Part shown: positions 1 through 11,157 of the stretch, piece by piece | How the letters are laid out: the number at the start of each line of letters is the position of its first letter | How positions within the stretch are numbered: the first letter of the stretch is position 1 | Assembly: GCA_016169945.1 (NCBI GenBank) | Contig: JADLSH010000231.1 | Coordinates: 62,001-126,000 of the forward strand | DNA length: 64,000 bases | Reading direction: 5' to 3' | Source: Trachythela sp. YZ-2020 | Lineage: Eukaryota; Cnidaria; Anthozoa; Malacalcyonacea; Clavulariidae | Notes under the pieces: model-generated | Database searches by the model: none | Seen by the model: only the letters and a program-made list of their open reading frames with translations | What the model was told of the DNA's origin: nothing | Made by a program: the position numbers and the translations under genes

Positions 1-1671
1 GCGCACGAATTTCTCGGAGAATGAGTACGAAAAACACAACTGCGCAGGTCACAAAATACCGGATTTTTCCGATATTTTCTAATTAACTCAACTCATGTGG
101 CCAGAGCCATTATACTCATGGCTCTGGGTACGAGATTGCCTGAATGATTGAATGTTATCGTTCCAGATATTAGAAATTTATGGAGTTCACTGGTGCCAAG
201 TCACGATTTAGCTGCTTGTTGAATTGCCGCGGTTATGACAATCTTATTATCTTTCTTTAATACATTTATACGTCGAATACACATCAATCTTCTTTATTTC
301 TGCTTCATGTCGCATTATAATTTGCCGAGGAGGAGACGTTTCGAAGGACAATGAAAGCCAGCAAGGTACGAGACATATATATATTTTTTATAGTATTTCA
401 CAAGTAGGTTATAAAGTTGCAATGGAGCCTTTGTGCCTTACTAATTCACACAATCTAGTGCCAGACAATTTATCCCATCAAAGGGAAAGTGTTGTATATT
501 ATGCTTAATACAAATGTAAATGTTAACCAGACACTATTATACCATTAACCGGCAAGTTTGGTTATTGGACTTTTGTAGGTCTGAATTTTTAGTAAAAAAT
601 TGTGTGTATATACAGAGGCAGTTGTAAAAAATGAAAATATATGCCCAGGAATTCCGGTGCAATGCTGTCTATTCCAGTTGCCAAGGGCTAACCACAAATT
701 CATGTGTATTTACCAGGATAATGCTAGTGTGTGTTATTGTTGCCAATGTGTGTTATTGATGCCAATGTGTACTTGTGGTTATCTTTTGGCAACTGTACTG
801 TGTAGCTTAGATACCCAAATTTGCAAAGTTTAGAATATTTACCATTTTTCGGTTAACCCAATTAAGGGCAATGCACATCTTTGCATCATACTACACTATT
901 TCAGTCATTCTAACACTAGTTGCTAGACAGTTTAATTTAATTGTCAAGTGGAGATTGTTGCATGTGAACCTTTAACCAGGCAACCTTCCAATGTCTTGCT
1001 AACCCATTTTAAATCAACTGCTGTCCTGTATTTGACCAAATAGTTGTTGAAATATTATATATTATACTGTACTTATTCTTCTACAGATTCCATTAGATCA
1101 TTCATTGAGTACATTGATTTCTTGCAGCATTTGTTGTGTTGGGGATGGAAGTTAAAAGTAAACGGAGAAGCAAATTGACTCAGGACTGAGGTGAACAGAA
1201 GGTATGTTTTGTTTTCTTTTGTTTAAATGTATTTGAAACTTTTCTCATTAAACCATTATGCTGCAATGTGCCTTTGGTCAACAATTTCCCTGTCTAATGC
1301 CATACTATTGTCTTCTCAAGGGTAGTGCTGGCATAAAAAATATCAGTTATGTTGTGCTGATTGTTCAACATTTAACAGTGGTGAATTGAACAGTTAATAT
1401 TATGAACACAATTTCAAGTGATTTGGGGGAAGAAACATGGAGATTTAACTTAAATTCTGATGTCATAATTTGTATATTGAACACATTGAAATATCTCCAA
1501 AATCAAAAAAGCTATTAAAATTTGTAAAATATGTTTCTCTACCAAATTTGATCAGTCCTTTCACATTAGACAAACTTAGTTTTGAAATCAGGATTAATAG
1601 TATATTAGTTGTAAAAAAATTTGTTTTCTCATTTTCCTTCACCTTGATTAAAACGATTATACAGGAATTGA
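1..1671. other. Non-coding, A+T-rich stretch
   Basis: I see no supportable exon, RNA gene or transposon here. The few open frames are short, biased in composition and lack recognisable domains. A CTGGGTACGAG motif near position 125 recurs near 3945 and 43910, which suggests scattered repeat debris. A 5' untranslated exon of a neighbouring gene cannot be excluded. Confidence 0.4.
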
Positions 1672-2215
1672 TATAGGATCCTATAGGAATTCCTATAGGG
1701 AACCTAATAGCATTCCTATTATATTTTGGCCCAATTTCCTATAGGAATTTATTCCTATAGGAAATTGAGCCAAAATCTAATAGGAATTCCTATAGGAAAT
1801 CCTATAGGAATTCCTATTGGATCCTATAGGAATTCCTATAGGAAATTGGGCCAAAATCTAATAGGAATTCCAATAGGAAATCCTATAGGAATTTCTATTG
1901 GATCCTATAGGAATTCCTATGGGAAATTGGGCCAAAATCTAATAGGAAATCCCATAGGAATTCCTATTGGATCCTATAGGAATTCCTATAGGAAATTGGG
2001 CCAAAATCTAATAGGAATTCCTATAGGAATTCCTATAGGAATTCCTATAGGAAATCCTATAGGAAATCCTATAGGAATTCCTATTGGATCCTATAGGAAT
2101 TCCTATGGGAAATTGGGCCAAAATCTAATAGGAATTCCTATAGGAAATCCTATAGGAATTCCTATTATGGGAAATTGGACCAAAATCTAATAGGAACTCC
2201 TATAGGATTTTTTCG
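1672..2215. repeat. Self-complementary satellite of GGAATTCCTATAGG units
   Basis: About 540 bp built from the dodecamer-like words GGAATTCCTATA and GGAAATCCTATA, with periodic spacers reading GGGAAATTGGGCCAAAATC. Both core words are near-palindromes carrying EcoRI (GAATTC) and BamHI (GGATCC) sites, so each strand resembles the other and could fold on itself. Higher-order units of roughly 70-120 bp recur several times with few differences, suggesting recent expansion. The region happens to stay open in one frame (NPIGIPIG repeats), but this follows from the repeat period being a multiple of three and is not evidence for a gene. Confidence 0.9.
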
Positions 2216-4035
2216 TAAGGGTATATATATAAAACATTGACAAAGTATTTACTGTAACTGATGCCATCAGACATAATTAATAATACTCTATTACAATTAA
2301 CTTACATGCCTTGTGTCTCCTATTTTATTTTATTTACTCTCCCCACTAAAGCAAGACAATTTACTTGACGAGGGGAGGCCCTTGCAGTGTTATGCTTTGA
2401 TTGGGTTGTCCGCAGTACTTTGGTAGAACAATATGTCTCTTGTACATCGGCAAATTTAGATATTTATAATCAACTTTTCATGTTTTCAGCCTGTATATAT
2501 CCCGGCGTACTTAATCAACAAAAACGAATCATAAGAAGTCCAATCGACATTAATTAGTTACTTGATACTAAGCAATAACGAATCAGCAGTCACAAAAAAT
2601 ATGGCCACTTATGGATTTTTCAATTACCATATGCATGCATTTTGTTGATTTATATGCAAATTAGCCACTGTGTATTTGTGTTTTAACTGAGTACTTACTG
2701 TATCAGCACACCCAAAGTAAAGAGAAACAAGACAGTTAATGTTATACGAAGACATGAATTTGGCTATTCTTTGTTAAGATTTTTTTTGCATCAATGATAT
2801 TCCATAATCAATGAAAGGTCACAGCACGACCAGTCACTGATTTCCAATATCAATTGATTAATTGTTATCAGTTGATATTTATTGATAACGATTTTCATTG
2901 ATTAACAATTTCCTCAATTAAGTACGCTGTGATATATACATGGAGAGCACATATTAATGATATTATGTTAACTATATATACTGTATACAGCTAAATAAAT
3001 TAAGGTTGTCCTCGACGAAGATAAAAGGCCAAAACTAAATGGTCAAAGCCAAGTGCAAAAAGTATGGTAGGGAAGATGACTTTTGATGCAGTTGTGCCAA
3101 AATTATCTGTTAAATTGAAATATATGGAAAACAATCAGCCAAGAGACAAAAGTTTGAACAAAATTGTACTTTTAGCAGTTGTCTTTCAGCCTTTGCCCTT
3201 TTAATAGCTTTGTCAGGGACAACCTTCATCATCGTTATAAATAGAAATATTGCCTTAATTCATTTAGCTGTGTATATTATATCTTTGAAGCTCATAATGA
3301 AATCATGATTGTTATAATATGTATATATTTATATAATTTGTACAATGTTTCCATAACATAAAACTTTAATTCACATTTTAAATATTATAACAAAGTTCCA
3401 GTACTTTTGTCACAATTTTACTATTGAGTTTAGTCTGCATTTGAACTGAAAGAGTTAGAATTGGAAGTATACTCGATACCTTTGAAGTCTTTGTGGCGCT
3501 ACTGAGTTCATATAGCACAGATCAACGATAAACTGTTGAACCATTTATCCATTGACATGTTTTATATATTAAATCTGTATAAATTTTGTATACCAGCATC
3601 TGTTACAACATTTCGTGCCACTTCCTTTACTTTAAGCAAGTTCTCGAGTAATAGTTGACCATAGTATTATCGATAAACATATATATCCAATTTTATAGAT
3701 CTACAGTGTAGGAACTATAAACACGACTTCAATCCATTGTGCTTCGATCAAATAACTCAAAACACTGAAGATTGCATTGCGTTTTGCCTTCACTCCTCTT
3801 AATTGTCAATTTGTCATCACACGTACAAAACCATTATATATTTTCACCTCCCGTCCAAAAAATCCCGCGTGGAGAAATAAGCCACGTTCCTGATGTCACG
3901 TGGTCAGCCTTTACCAGGGCTATGCCCCAGCAGGCTAGCCCTGGGTACGAGGTTGACAGTTTTGTATACGAAAAAATGGCAAAAGTATGAACGTGCAGAA
4001 GCAAACTTAGCTCTTCAACTTCAAAAAAAGCTACT
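2216..4035. other. Non-coding, no gene seen
   Basis: A+T-rich DNA without convincing exons. Around 3895-3955 there is a short palindrome-like pair, ACCAGGGCT and AGCCCTGGGT, followed by TACGAGG. This resembles the terminus of a dispersed repeat also glimpsed near 43910. Nothing else can be supported. Confidence 0.4.
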
Positions 4036-4039
4036 TTAA

Positions 4040-5178
4040 GGAGGCTCCCTACAGTTTCCAATAGATATCAGTGTTTTGAATTGAAAGCTCTTTGAAAGTT
4101 TATAAGCTTGGAAAACTAAATGGCGGCATAACGTCATCATATATCTTGGCAGTTTTAGCCAAAGAAGGTACGATGGCGGAAAAATAAGGTCGGTGACCTA
4201 CTCTTTTTTTTGCAGAAAGTAAATCATGAGATTTCCTCAGAAATTTTTTTGAAAATCTCTAGTGTAGATTTTTTTTAAAAGCCAAAATTTAGTATCACAA
4301 AAACTGCACTAGGGATTTTTCTTAAATTTAAGAATTTAATAGAACTTACTACGTTGAATACATAGTCAAATTTTGAGATATGGTCACCGGACAAACGAAC
4401 GAGAAAAAAGGACCTCAAAATGCCATTTTCTACTCGCGAAAAACACGCAATGCCTAAAAGAAATACTGACCGATCACGATATAGTGTTTGCGGGCGCATG
4501 TTCGAGTCACTCGCTGGCTGTAAAACAGGCTGTTTTTTTCGAAATGGTTTACAATTGCGAGCAAAATTCGCTTCGTTTTTGTTACCCTTGGCTTGTTGGA
4601 CCCAAGATTGTTTGTTGGTGGTCTTTTTTTCTGGTCTGGTTTGTCGGTGGTTTACGTATTGAATTAATCCAACGTCTCTTAAATTTGTTTTTATTGTTGA
4701 AATCGGTAGGAAAACTTTTCAAAACATTCAAATAATTCGTATTAAAGTCGTAACTGTCTGTACTGTAGTTGTATGCGTTAGGTTTTAAACTTTTGATTGC
4801 TTTAAAAAATTATATTACTTTGACAGTTCTAGAGAGAGTATAAAATATCATTTTTGAGAGTATAAAATATCATTTTAGAATTTTTAGTCTGCAACAAGTC
4901 GACGATTTTGGACATTATAAAAGATAATACTGAACGTAAATACGTAAAAAAACTTACTTAAAGAAAGCTTAGAAACTGGTTAAGAACATACGTACTGTTT
5001 GAATTTCAAAGATATACGATTATAATAAAAAAGTTGTGGTTTATTCGCAGATAAGTCTCGAAAATAACTTCCCACGGCTTGTTCAAAATTTTACCGGGTC
5101 ACGAAGATTCCACGCGAGGGTGACGTCTGATCTACATAGATCGCGTTTCAAACTGTACTATAACTGTAGGGAGCCTCC
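4040..5178. mobile_element. Inverted-repeat element, piggyBac-like MITE candidate
   Basis: The left end reads GGAGGCTCCCTACAGTT just after a TTAA at 4036-4039. The right end is its reverse complement, AACTGTAGGGAGCCTCC, followed by TCAA instead of TTAA. The 1.1-kb interior has short open frames without recognisable domains. The subterminal right sequence (near 5125-5160) is shared with another repeat end near 6268-6306, so both belong to related families. TTAA targets are typical of piggyBac-type transposons; the mutated right TTAA makes the assignment tentative. Confidence 0.5.
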
Positions 5179-5993
5179 TCAAAACATTTCGACGGTCCCA
5201 AAACTTGTTTTGTACTAAAGTCCAGGTATTGAAGTCTATTTTGAGCTTTTAGTCAATGTTGGAACTGCTGCTGTATAACGCGAGTAGATCCATGTTTTCC
5301 AAGTGGTGTTTTTTTCGGCTCCGTACGTACATGGCGGCCATCATCAGTGGCTTCAAAGATGGCAGCCAAGTTATCGTTCCAGTCCCCTTAGAGTTCACTG
5401 AGTCGTTCCTGTATTGTGTGAAATCACATACGTCAGGAGGAGAATCGGATACGACAAATCGGATCGTGTGAACAGGCTTTAGAAATATTATGTAATCTAG
5501 TGTAACACTATAAGAACAAACTTGCGAGCTCAATTGAACTTAATAGCATCAGGTTTAAAGTTGATAATTAAAGTAGATAACTTGTTGAGCAATGTAGACT
5601 ACAGTATAAATGTAATGTATCAGTTCACGTATGTAATGTATTTTTGTTAATTGTGTATAAATGTATTTTAGAATTTAGGAGGACCAGATTGGACAAAAGC
5701 TCTAGCTTTATCTGTAAATCCCCATTAAATAAAGTAATATTATTATTAATAATAAACGACATTTACCTTTTACAATTGTGCAATTAAGCATTGCCGTTGT
5801 TGTAACGTCATTCCAATCTCTTCACCATTATGTACCGCAGGAATATCTAACGCGGGCTGTGTTTGCAAACTACAATGACAACAGAAAATCATTATTACAA
5901 AACCTTTTTATATCCAAACATTTTAAGATTTGGGTCTCTTTCAAACCTATGGCCGTATAATCGTAATCGATATTGATATCTGACTAACGCCGG

Positions 5994-6240
5994 GCGAATT
6001 TACGTGGCAGTTGTAACTTTAAAGGACATTGACAACGAAAATTTGTATTCCTTATATCTATAAGGCATGCCTACGGAATACTTAATTTCATATTTTTGTC
6101 TGTCCATCGCATTTAGTTGTTGAGAAAATTTGTGACAAAGTTCAACAATCATTCGCCATTTTGGATATGCTAATTCATGCATGGATACATTAAAGACGTC
6201 ATTAGCAGGGTTAGCACCATTTCTCTAATATAAACTCTAT
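5994..6240 (-). repeat. Dispersed repeat, inverted relative of 49440-49628
   Basis: The segment with TTAAAGGACATTGACAACGA at one end and a stretch matching the start of codon-rich sequence near 6110-6180 is found in opposite orientation at 49440-49628. The terminal motif also occurs alone near 46827-46860. The shared end begins with TTAA followed by AGGAC and TTGGCAACGAAAATTT. This looks like a MITE family with a TTAA target. The 60-residue open frame inside it is therefore repeat sequence. Confidence 0.6.
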
Positions 6241-6795
6241 TGTGTATTACCACGCGCGGTAAACGCGCTGATCTGTATAGATCGTGTTTCAAACTGTACT
6301 AAGCCACCTTAAGGTTAAATCTGAACATGCTGTTGCCAACTATGTGAATATCGTGCCTCGAATTTAGCGGCGGCACCAGGGACCATTAGCCGTCAATTAA
6401 TGTCTTGCTAGTTGGCCGCTATGTCTCGAAATATACTGAAATTCACGACCAGTAGTGGCCTGCCCTCAAAGCCTCATTTTGAGATTTTGAGCAACTGTGT
6501 TGTCCCAGAAACTAAAAGGGAAAATCTAAATACAAAACGGTGAAATAAGTTGTTGAATAATTTTTATGCTTTTTCAAATCTTCATGCTAGATCAGTGTGT
6601 GGTATAACGTGCTTCAAATAACAACTGAAAGTTGGCCTTTATGCCCTAGAAAACATAGTAACAATCAAGGCCAACTGGCCTAGCCATGCATTTATTTTTC
6701 TAAATTCGAGGCCTGTACTAAGCAGGGTCCCCACCCATCAATGAAGACGAATTGAAGGAATTGTCTGATTTTTACTCTGAGTATACTATATTTAA

Positions 6796-7493
6796 GGTGG
6801 CTCGATATACTAATCCCCATAAAACCCCTATGAAATAGTCGTGAACACAAAACAGAAGAAACCATTGTGATCATTCCTGTGCACGGGAATATTAACGGAA
6901 AAAATTCCAAAATAACCTGACGTGGCGAGTTGCTCTCAACATCTCGCGCCATATTGTGTGTGTTGTACTGTTGTATAGCGTGTTGCATGTCAATTGCTGA
7001 CGTCATTAGAAAATTCAATTTTTGAAAAACAATGCGCTATATCTTATTATTTTGTCCGGTGACCTATGTTCAAATTTTGCATGCTCTATCGCACCGCAAG
7101 TCTTTCATTGTACCAAAAATAAACAAAAATCTGTAATGCCAAAAAAATTTTATTGAAGAAAACGTTTAAAAAAATTGGCATTACAGAATTTTTTATATTT
7201 TCGTTTATTGTTGTTAGTTTATGTTGAAAGTAAAATAAGGCACGAACAAAATTTGGGGGTCACCATGCTTCTTTTCCAACTACACGAAGCAATAGGCTGT
7301 TTTAGAGTGAATTTCGGACGCGTGTGTTGCCATAGCAACGAACTATGTGTTACTGAAACTAACAAAATTTGAAAGAAGAAACATTAATATATATGAAAAT
7401 CTCGATATCTGTTGCATAAATCCTAAAAATACGAAGTTTAGAAATGTCAAACTGTTGTACACTTGGATTTTTTGAAAACTGTATCGAGCCACC
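6796..7493. mobile_element. TTAA-flanked MITE with GGTGGCTCGAT termini
   Basis: The ends are the inverted pair GGTGGCTCGATA and (T)ATCGAGCCACC, with TTAA directly outside on both sides (6792-6795 and 7494-7497). A 698-bp element with TTAA target duplication fits a piggyBac-derived nonautonomous transposon. No transposase domain is seen. A single terminus of the same type (GCCACCTTAAGG) occurs near 6300. Confidence 0.7.
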
Positions 7494-7559
7494 TTAACTA
7501 GCAAATCTCTTACTAAACAGAAGTAACAGATTTCAAGTATCATCAACACAGATGGAAGG

Positions 7560-7675
7560 AAATTCCAGGACTTTCAAGGACCTCTGTTGATTCTCAAGGA
7601 CTTTCCAAGCCTGGAATATTATTTTTCAAATTCAAGGACTTTCCAGCATTTTCAAGGACAGGGCAACCCTGAATA
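7560..7675. repeat. Short degenerate repeat of CAAGGACTTTCC
   Basis: The motif TTTCAAGGAC/TTTCCAGG is repeated about five times in imperfect form within 115 bp. It is low-order repeat sequence, not coding. Confidence 0.5.
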
Positions 7676-9190
7676 TGGCATTAACTTAATAACTGTTTCT
7701 GTATTGAACTTACCCGAGCCTGTCGGTATCTGCCATAGCAATTTCATCTCCGAACTACATTTTGAATTAAGATAAATAAAAAGTTACAACATGGATTGCA
7801 TAAACAAATGGAGGATATGCGCGTACCACCCGTGAGGAAGGTTTACTGACATTGAGAAGGTTGAAAGTGAAACAGTGAATAAAACATTGCAAAGCAGTAA
7901 GTACTAATTTAAAACTAGACTAGTCAGGCTAGTATTCGTAGCAACAGTCAGCACTCAGTCAGACTAGCAGTACTGCAATAGCCAACTGACACACGCCTGC
8001 ATGTCGGAAAATTTCCTGCTATTTTGAGGATGGTTGGGAAAATTGAAAAGGTTGAATATATGAATATGGGGCTTCGGTCCATGGCGGAGTTGTCCTGCGA
8101 GTAATAGTATTTCGTGTCTGATATATGGTTTCTTTGATATTCATTCAACATCCAAGACATTCATGTAAAAGTAGTCAAACAACGCACAACCGAATGATGT
8201 GAAATTTTCTCCAGGCACTCCGGATTCATCCCACAAGTAGAGTTGAGAGAGTGGGTTTGAATACATGAAAGTAAACTCACGACCCATTAACTCCACTGTA
8301 CAGTAAATCGCTATAATCGACAGTCAAATATCGCTATTGGTTGATTTGACAATACACACGTGACGATGAAACGACCATATTTCTGCACGAACGTAAACAA
8401 ACACAGATCATAAATTATATCGTAATTCCATCGAGTTTCCTAACATGTGGTGGTTGTAGTATGTTGAAGCACTGACCTATACTAAATGAACTGAGCACTC
8501 ATTCTATTTTGACTGGAGCTCGGTGACAGCGAAAATGCTGACATCATATAGGTCCTTGCTCTCACGCGGAAATTTGCTGACATGAAAATACTTACTAAAA
8601 TAATAAGGCTCTTGTTTTATATTTTAATATTATTCAGTTAGAGACAAAAATTAGCGATAATAATAATATATCTTGAAAACATTTTCAAGTTCGAATGGTT
8701 AGTTATTTACAATGTGGGTTTATATTTACAGATAACAGTGATGACGTAATATTAAAGGCAGGCAGCTTAGCTAAAGGGGGTGTGATAATTACCACCCAAA
8801 ATCGGAATAAATTACATTAAAAAAATTACCAAATAAAATAAACTAGGGATCCAAGGATAGTGCAAAGTTTTAAAAGGAAAACGCTGTGTATAATGAAAAG
8901 GTGCGCAAGAATGGTTCATAGCCGGCCAATGGCTTTGAATGTTGAAGTCGCAAAAACTGCATAACTGAAATTAATTTTGAGAATTTACGATTAGAGAAAT
9001 ACGACACGGTTGTTTGAATTCTTTCAATATTTCCCCATTTAGTATTTATGACAAGGCTTGATTTGTGGTATAATATTGACGTACGTCGTAGTATTTAACA
9101 TACTATCGTAGACTCGTGTATCTGGATTGATTCATTTCATCACTGTTCTTCGTGTGAGATATAGAATAATGATATATCGTTTGTTTGATG
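7676..9190. other. Non-coding; 50-bp patch shared with 30.3 kb
   Basis: No gene is evident. The stretch 8841-8890 (start AACTAGGGATCCAAGGATAG) is nearly repeated at 30318-30368, which places it in the same duplicated neighbourhood as the larger block that follows. The intervening 300 bp is not obviously shared. Confidence 0.4.
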
Positions 9191-10494
9191 ACGTCAGTAT
9201 TAGAAGAACAAAGTAAATTATAGAAGAACAAAGAGTAAAGAGTAGTTACATGTATGATATAGTTTAGTTTTGTAAATATTACAGGGTTCATATTATTATT
9301 AAATGTTGTGTTGAAAATTTTGTTTACAGTAATATGACTCTACTGTATATGTTTGTACTCTATAATTCCAGACTGTCAATTCAAATTTTGCACATGGGCG
9401 GCTCTTATATATTAGAATTGTTTGGTGAAATAGTATAAAAACTAAGAGTGTATAGTCGGCCACTGCCTTCAACTAGAACACCGACACAATTTTTAAGGGG
9501 ATTTTTTTCAAAGCGGAAATACTGTTTAACTTTCGTTTTCCTAACAATGTCAATGACAATGCATATATAAACAGTACTGTTGTTTACGTTACACTTCAAA
9601 CGTAATTATTTATATCACAGAAAATCAGAATTTACATTTATTTTAAAATATTATACATCCCAATCCAATTATATCCCCTCAATTCAAGGTATACTGTAAA
9701 GTTTAAATTAACACGACTATTGGGACTGCAGGCTTTGCAGCACGTTTATATGATCCCGTTTTATACCATGGAGGTTATAATATTTATTATATTCATTTTG
9801 AAATCAATGGCATTTCTTGCAACCTGATTGGTCAAAAATAGTGCGATTAATTCCCAAATCGCATCATCTTGAGTATTAATCGCATCATTTTTAAACCAAT
9901 CAGATTGAAGCTCTGCTCCACAACAACCAATCAGATTGAATGATAGAATTTAACTAGCCAATCAATTTAAAGAAAAATGTGCTCTGGCAAATGACCAAAT
10001 CTGTTCACCATAAATTGTCAATACTCTAGACTGCATTTACTGCAGTTTTTTTTCCATAAAAAATCAACATAAAGGCAAGTCAAACTTAAAAGAATATCAA
10101 ATAATTTTTCACAAATAATACAGGCCAAATTATAAACAAAATTTTGAATGAAACATTGTCAAAATGTCAACAAAAACAAGTTTCATTTGAGCAACAGCCA
10201 AAACTGAACACAAAGCTGTCAAAGGCACAAGGTATTAAAATATGGAATGATCGATTCTAGTGTCAATGTTTGAATGCACAAAATCACAAGAAACGTTTAT
10301 CAATTTACATGTAAAGTCTACGATATTTTTACACTTACTTTTTCGGTCTTTATTTCCAGAAATTCTCTCTCATAATCACATTTTGCTTGTTCATACTGAG
10401 TCAATTTGTCAATTTACAATTCATGTCGTTGCTATGCTACGGCATTTCAGGGAGTATCGCGGGGTGTAAGGGGCGGACCATTAGAAAAGTGATG

Positions 10495-10673
10495 GGGGGG
10501 GTGGGGAAAAAGCAAAAAAAAAAATCGCGCAGGGGAAACAGAAAAAAAAAAATCGTACGCCAGAAAAAAAAAAAAAAAAATTCGTGCAGACTTTACAAAG
10601 GGAATAGCTATAAGGTGGAATTTGCAAAAAAAAAGAAAAAATAATGTAAAAAAAATTAAAAAAAAAACAAAAC

Positions 10674-10705
<32 letters not shown>
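10495..10705. repeat. Impure poly-A tract
   Basis: Runs of A interrupted by G and C make up over 200 bp, ending in an almost pure A run of more than 20. Lysine-rich and phenylalanine-rich open frames across it are composition artefacts. Confidence 0.9.
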
Positions 10706-10706
<1 letters not shown>

Positions 10707-10818
10707 AAGTTAAAGTCTTTTCCCCAAAACTTTTTCAATTGTAAACGTAACAAAGACTAATAAAATACCGCTTCCAGTTTAAAAAATTATTTAGATTTCA
10801 AAAGGAATATAATAAAGT

Positions 10819-10959
10819 GGAAATTGAACTTCGTGTCGTGCAATTTTGGTCTGAAATCAAACTTGTGATTACAAATCGCACTCCCGCTTCGTGGTCGTGC
10901 GATTTTGTAATCACGCGTTTGATTTCAGACCAAATTGCACTCCACTCAGTTCAATTACC
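10819..10959. repeat. Hairpin repeat with TTCG at the dyad centre
   Basis: Left arm starting GGAAATTGAACT pairs with the right arm ending AGTTCAATTACC over about 60 bp. The symmetry centre falls on TTCG at 10888-10891. The same arrangement occurs in three other unrelated hairpins of this window. Confidence 0.8.
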
Positions 10960-11157
10960 GTTATAAATCGGATACTATAGTCTACACTGTTTTGGTACTG
11001 TTTATAATACAAATTACAGATCGAATACATGCAGTATACTATATATATCCAGCCATCGACTTGCACAAGTTTATTGACATTGGCATTGCCCCTATATAGT
11101 TCATAAGGCTATAGTTGTATTTGAAATAATATACCTTTAAACTGCTACCACATTTAC

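Larger units (their letters stand above)
9781..10961. mobile_element. Insertion defined by an empty site at 31.75 kb
   Basis: Copy 2 of the surrounding duplication reads GAGGTTATAATATAAATCGG without interruption, whereas here GAGGTTATAA and TATAAATCGG are separated by about 1,181 bp. The inserted DNA holds A+T-rich sequence, a long impure A tract and, at its right end, a 141-bp hairpin. The empty site already contains TATAATATAA, so the exact target duplication is ambiguous (TATAA at most). No coding domain is present. It could be a nonautonomous transposon or a deletion product in copy 2 made through the TATAA microhomology. Confidence 0.6.

Noticed and set aside
1726..2190. 154-residue open frame of NPIGIPIGSYRNSY repeats
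   Set aside because: It lies entirely in the satellite, and its openness follows from repeat units divisible by three. There are no splice sites or domain.
10387..10753. Lysine-rich and phenylalanine-rich open frames
   Set aside because: They are translations of the impure poly-A tract.
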